A stretch of DNA of 9,520 bases from CAYLNM01 sp964385045. GTDB taxonomy: Bacteria; Planctomycetota; Phycisphaerae; Phycisphaerales; SM1A02. The position numbers and the translations under genes were made by a program. This document shows, in pieces, positions 6,996 through 9,520 of the stretch; position 1 is the first letter of the stretch; the number at the start of each line of letters is the position of its first letter. The stretch is from NCBI GenBank assembly GCA_964385045.1, contig CAYLNM010000163.1, positions 1 to 9,520 on the forward strand. The letters run 5' to 3'. A model generated the notes under the pieces. The model saw only the letters and a list, made by a program, of their open reading frames with translations, was not told the origin of the DNA and ran no database searches.

Positions 6996-7100
6996 GCTGC
7001 GTGCTCTCCTCGGTGACGCGGGGCGGGGCCGGGGCTCGCCGTCGGGGCGGACGGGCCTGCGTGCGGACGGGCGGGGCCGGCGAACGGGTCGCTCCGCCCG

Positions 7101-7128
7101 ATCATCGCCGCTCCGGGCACCGATGCAA
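7101..7128 (-). promoter_or_regulatory. Possible internal promoter for paaBCD
   Basis: On the minus strand TTGCAT (7123-7128, three of six to TTGACA) and GATGAT (7101-7106, four of six to TATAAT) are separated by 16 bases. The pair sits right after the terminator-like hairpin that follows paaA and about 100 bases before the paaB start. The position makes sense if paaBCD needs its own transcription; the sequence match alone is modest. Confidence 0.3.
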
Positions 7129-7165
7129 AGAACGCCGGCCAGTCCGGAGAAGGACCGGCCGGCGT
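7126..7165 (-). terminator. Intrinsic-terminator-like hairpin after paaA
   Basis: On the minus strand the arms 7165-7152 and 7145-7132 form a 14-pair stem (ACGCCGGCCGGTCC with GGACTGGCCGGCGT) with a single G-U wobble and a 6-base loop. It is followed at once by the pyrimidine tract TCTTTG (7131-7126). It begins 22 bases after the paaA stop codon. This is the best terminator candidate in the window and lies inside what would otherwise be one paa operon, implying attenuation or separate expression of thiolase-paaA and paaBCD. Confidence 0.7.
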
Positions 7166-7187
7166 CCTGAAGGAAGAAGCCGGGTTC

Positions 7188-8210
7188 TCAGGCGGCGGGC
7201 GGGACGCTCACGTCGCCGTGGAGCACCGCCCGGCGGACCCAGCGGCCCTGCTCGTAGGAGAGCCGGCGGAGGCCGACCCGGCGGTGGTTGAGCGGCCCGT
7301 GGCCGCGGATCACCCGGAAGAACTCGTCCCAGTCCGGCTCGGTGTAGGTCCAGTGGCCGGTGGACGCGTCGAGTCGCAGGTTCTCGTCCGGACGCTTCGA
7401 GACGACCATGCCGTCGGCGTCCTTCTCGACGACGTTGATCTGGAAGCCGAGGTCGAGGGCGGCGGGAGCGAAGCGGTCCACGAAGCGCTGGCGCAGCTCC
7501 TCGTTCTTGACCACCTTCATCCGCCACTTCATCGCCGGCAGCTCCTCCGCGTTGGGCTTGTCCGGCGGACCGAAGAACATGAGGGCGGGGTACCACCAGC
7601 GGTCGAAGGCGTCCTGCGCCATCTGCTTCTGCCGCGTCGTGCCGCTCATCAGCGTCAGGACCATGTCCTCGCCGGAGCGGAAGTGGAACGCCTCCTCCAT
7701 GTTGATGCGGTGCATCGTCCGCACGTAGGGGCCGAAGGAGCCGTCGGCGAGCGTCTTCTGGTTCATGATCGCGGCGCCGTCGATCAGCCACTGGATCATG
7801 GCGATGTCGCCCCAGGTGGGCGCCGGATAGTTGAAGACGTTGTGGTACTTGGTCTTGCCGGTGGCCAGGTCGCGGAGCATCTGGTCCCGCGTCTTGCCGA
7901 GGTCCTCGGAGACCCGGTACAGCATCTGGCCGTGGCCGACCTCGTCCTGCACCTTGGCGGTGAGGGCGAGCTTGCGCTTGAGCGACGGGGCGCGGGTGAT
8001 CCACTCGCCCTCGGGCAGGGCGCCCACGATCTCGCTGTTGGCGTGGTGCTCGGCCATCCGCAGCATGCCGGTGCGGTAGGCCTCGGGCATCCAGTCGTCC
8101 TGCTCGATGAACTCGCCCGCGGCCACGCGGGCCTCGAAGTCGGCCAGACGCTCCGGGTCCTCGGTGACCGCGTGGTTCGTCCGGAGGCCGACGTTGCTCG
8201 ATCCACTCAT
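7188..8210 (-). CDS. paaA: PaaA, catalytic diiron subunit of 1,2-phenylacetyl-CoA epoxidase
   Basis: The oxygenase subunit that inserts one oxygen atom of O2 into the ring of phenylacetyl-CoA to give the 1,2-epoxide, the committed step of aerobic phenylacetate breakdown in the cytoplasm. It is 340 residues, slightly longer than E. coli PaaA (about 309). The ferritin-like diiron site is intact: HANSEIVGALPEGEWITRAP (56-75, first-helix Glu60), KVQDEVGHG (86-94, E90-x-x-H93), WLIDGAAIMNQ (141-151) and NMEEAFHFRSGED (170-182, E173-x-x-H176). The C-terminal part carries the conserved TEPDWDEFF (290-298) and GPLN (305-308). The ATG at 8210 overlaps the thiolase stop (ATGA, 4 bases) and has GAGGGAG 7 bases upstream, so it is translationally coupled to the thiolase. 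A terminator-like hairpin follows. Assignment is firm from motifs and neighbours. Confidence 0.97.
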   Translation of the reverse strand: MSGSSNVGLRTNHAVTEDPERLADFEARVAAGEFIEQDDWMPEAYRTGMLRMAEHHANSEIVGALPEGEWITRAPSLKRKLALTAKVQDEVGHGQMLYRVSEDLGKTRDQMLRDLATGKTKYHNVFNYPAPTWGDIAMIQWLIDGAAIMNQKTLADGSFGPYVRTMHRINMEEAFHFRSGEDMVLTLMSGTTRQKQMAQDAFDRWWYPALMFFGPPDKPNAEELPAMKWRMKVVKNEELRQRFVDRFAPAALDLGFQINVVEKDADGMVVSKRPDENLRLDASTGHWTYTEPDWDEFFRVIRGHGPLNHRRVGLRRLSYEQGRWVRRAVLHGDVSVPPAA

Positions 8211-9421
8211 TGACTGGCTCCCTCGAAGACCGTGGCGAGACCCTGCCCGACGCCGATGCAGAGGGTGGCGAGGCCGCGGCGGGCCCCGGTCCGCACCATC
8301 TCGTGCACGAGCGTGGCGCTCATGCGCGCCCCGGTGCACCCGAGCGGGTGTCCCAATGCTATGGCACCACCCTTGGGGTTGACCCGGGCCGGGTCGACGC
8401 CGAGTTCTCGGACGCACGCCACCGCCTGGGCGGCGAACGCCTCGTTGAGCTCGATGATATCCACGTCGCCTGGCTCCACGCCGGCCCGCTCGAGGGCCTT
8501 CCGGGAGGCCGGGACCGGCCCGATGCCCATCGTGGCGGGGTCCACGCCGGCCGAGGCCGAGGGGCCGACCCACGCCAGCGGGGTCAGCCCGAGGGCCTCG
8601 GCCCGCGATCCCTCCACGAGGAGGAGGCAGGCTGCCCCGTCGTTCACGCCGCTGGCGTTGCCCGCCGTCACCGACGCGTCGGGCTCCCGGCTGAACGCGG
8701 GACGCAGCTTCGCGAGGGCCTCGACCGTGGTGCCGGGGCGGGGATGCTCGTCGGTGTCCACGACGAGGGGGTCCTGCTTCCGGCGGGGGACCTCGACCGC
8801 CACGATCTCGGCGTCGAAGAGGCCCAGCTCCTTCGCCGCGGCCCACTTCTGCTGGCTCCAGGCGGCGAAGCGGTCCTGCTCCTCGCGGGGGACGCCCCAC
8901 TGCCGGGCGACGTTCTCGGCCGTCTCGCCCATCGAGTAGGGATGATGCATCTCGGCGAGGCGGGGGTTGGTGAACCGCCAGCCGATGGTGGTGTCGTGGA
9001 TCTCGGGGGTGCGGCCCCACGCGGTCTCGCTCTTGGCGAGGACGAAGGGGGCCCGGCTCATCGACTCGACCCCGCCGGCGAGCATCACGTCGCCGTGCCC
9101 GGCCTCGATGAAGCGGGCGGCGACGTTCACCGCCTCGAGGCCGCTGGCGCAGAGCCGGTTGACGGTCGCCCCGGGCACGGTCTCCGGCAGGCCGGCGAGC
9201 AGGGCCGCCATGCGGGCGACGTTGCGGTTGTCCTCGCCCGCCTGGTTGGCGGCCCCGAAGTAGACCTCGTCGATCAGCGCCGGGTCGATCCCGGTGCGGT
9301 CGACCACGGCGCGGATGACCAGCGCGGCGAGGTCGTCGGGGCGGACGGGGGCGAGGGCGCCGCCGTAGCGGCCGATGGGCGTCCGCACGGCGTCGATGAC
9401 GGCGACTCGTCGTTCGGGCAT
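8207..9421 (-). CDS. paaJ: 3-oxoadipyl-CoA / acetyl-CoA C-acyltransferase (thiolase)
   Basis: A thiolase cleaving 3-oxoacyl-CoA with CoA. In the phenylacetate pathway the PaaJ/PcaF member converts 3-oxoadipyl-CoA to succinyl-CoA and acetyl-CoA. Its 404 residues are normal for the family. The opening AVRTPIGRYGGALAPVRPDD (11-30) and ANQAGEDNRNVARMAALLAG (58-77) strongly resemble E. coli PaaJ. Nucleophile Cys91 lies in NRLCASGLEA, then GGVESMSRAPFVL (116-128), NEAFA (326-330), His358 in GHPLGCTG and Cys388 in CIGVGQG, completing the catalytic set. It is the first gene of the visible cluster and overlaps paaA by 4 bases. The ATG at 9421 has no recognisable Shine-Dalgarno; a TACCAT box 8 bases before it suggests a leaderless or near-leaderless message. 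PcaF of protocatechuate degradation is equally similar by sequence; the neighbours favour paaJ. Confidence 0.93.
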   Translation of the reverse strand: MPERRVAVIDAVRTPIGRYGGALAPVRPDDLAALVIRAVVDRTGIDPALIDEVYFGAANQAGEDNRNVARMAALLAGLPETVPGATVNRLCASGLEAVNVAARFIEAGHGDVMLAGGVESMSRAPFVLAKSETAWGRTPEIHDTTIGWRFTNPRLAEMHHPYSMGETAENVARQWGVPREEQDRFAAWSQQKWAAAKELGLFDAEIVAVEVPRRKQDPLVVDTDEHPRPGTTVEALAKLRPAFSREPDASVTAGNASGVNDGAACLLLVEGSRAEALGLTPLAWVGPSASAGVDPATMGIGPVPASRKALERAGVEPGDVDIIELNEAFAAQAVACVRELGVDPARVNPKGGAIALGHPLGCTGARMSATLVHEMVRTGARRGLATLCIGVGQGLATVFEGASQ

Positions 9422-9429
9422 GGGACGGG

Positions 9430-9435
9430 ATGGTA
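9430..9435 (-). promoter_or_regulatory. Candidate -10 box (TACCAT) for the thiolase-paaA message
   Basis: TACCAT on the minus strand fits TANNNT and matches four of six consensus positions. It ends 8 bases before the thiolase ATG, so initiation would fall within about two bases of the start codon. No good -35 is visible at 17 bases, and no Shine-Dalgarno is present, which is the pattern expected for a leaderless transcript. Confidence 0.3.
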
Positions 9436-9474
9436 GCGGGTCGGGAGCCGCGGCCCGGGCCGGGCCCCCGAACG

Positions 9475-9509
9475 CCGCGGGCCCCGGCCGTGTCGACCGG
9501 GGCCCGCGG
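9475..9509. terminator. Perfect 13-base inverted repeat upstream of the thiolase gene
   Basis: Arms CCGCGGGCCCCGG (9475-9487) and CCGGGGCCCGCGG (9497-9509) are exact complements around a 9-base loop. Neither side carries a T-run, so intrinsic termination is uncertain. Its position between the paa cluster and whatever lies to the right suggests a terminator or boundary element for the neighbouring unit, or a strong structure insulating the paa promoter. Confidence 0.45.
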
Positions 9510-9520
9510 GGACGTCGGCG

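Noticed and set aside
8210..9436. Plus-strand open frame of 408 residues covering the whole thiolase gene
   Set aside because: It is the antisense image of the thiolase, with low-complexity composition and no family motif.
1..9520. CRISPR arrays, insertion sequences, tRNA or rRNA genes, prophage or defence genes
   Set aside because: No repeat-spacer pattern, transposase-like frame, tRNA-like cloverleaf or rRNA-like stretch was seen; all gene space is taken by metabolic genes and one transporter.

Overview
The window is a very GC-rich (by eye around 70% or more) bacterial chromosomal segment. Every gene I can support lies on the minus strand, so transcription runs from high to low coordinates. 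The G/C-saturated codons, GTG starts and protein styles suit a high-GC bacterium. A divergent NRAMP-type transporter beside a Bacillus-type pyruvate dehydrogenase weakly suggests Planctomycetota (for example a Phycisphaerae-like lineage), but no rRNA or marker gene is present, so taxonomy stays open.

Region 1 (9509 to 4890) is a phenylacetate-degradation cluster. It begins with a 3-oxoadipyl-CoA/acetyl-CoA thiolase (paaJ/pcaF type), followed by the phenylacetyl-CoA ring 1,2-epoxidase genes paaA, paaB, paaC and paaD. Thiolase-paaA and paaC-paaD are joined by 4-base ATGA/GTGA overlaps. The paaA-paaB gap holds a strong intrinsic-terminator-like hairpin and a possible promoter, so the cluster may be split into two expression units. 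PaaA is the diiron catalytic subunit, PaaC its ferritin-fold partner, PaaB a small bridging subunit (here apparently a tandem duplication about twice the usual size), and PaaD an Fe-S maturation protein. The reductase paaE, the ligase paaK, the isomerase paaG, the hydrolase paaZ and the late beta-oxidation genes are not in the window.

Region 2 (4889 to 3325) is a 239-base spacer followed by one NRAMP-superfamily membrane protein that lacks the canonical DPGN and MPH metal-binding motifs. Region 3 (3324 to 1) is a 315-base spacer followed by a pyruvate dehydrogenase operon: E1 alpha, E1 beta (1-base TGATG overlap) and the N-terminal part of the lipoyl-bearing E2, which runs off the left edge.

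Functionally, the paa genes open the aromatic ring of phenylacetyl-CoA and the thiolase releases acetyl-CoA and succinyl-CoA. The pyruvate dehydrogenase complex is the other main acetyl-CoA source, so the window sits around acetyl-CoA supply. No mobile element, CRISPR array, tRNA or rRNA is visible. The least ordinary features are the duplicated PaaB, the terminator inside the paa cluster, and the motif-less NRAMP homologue.
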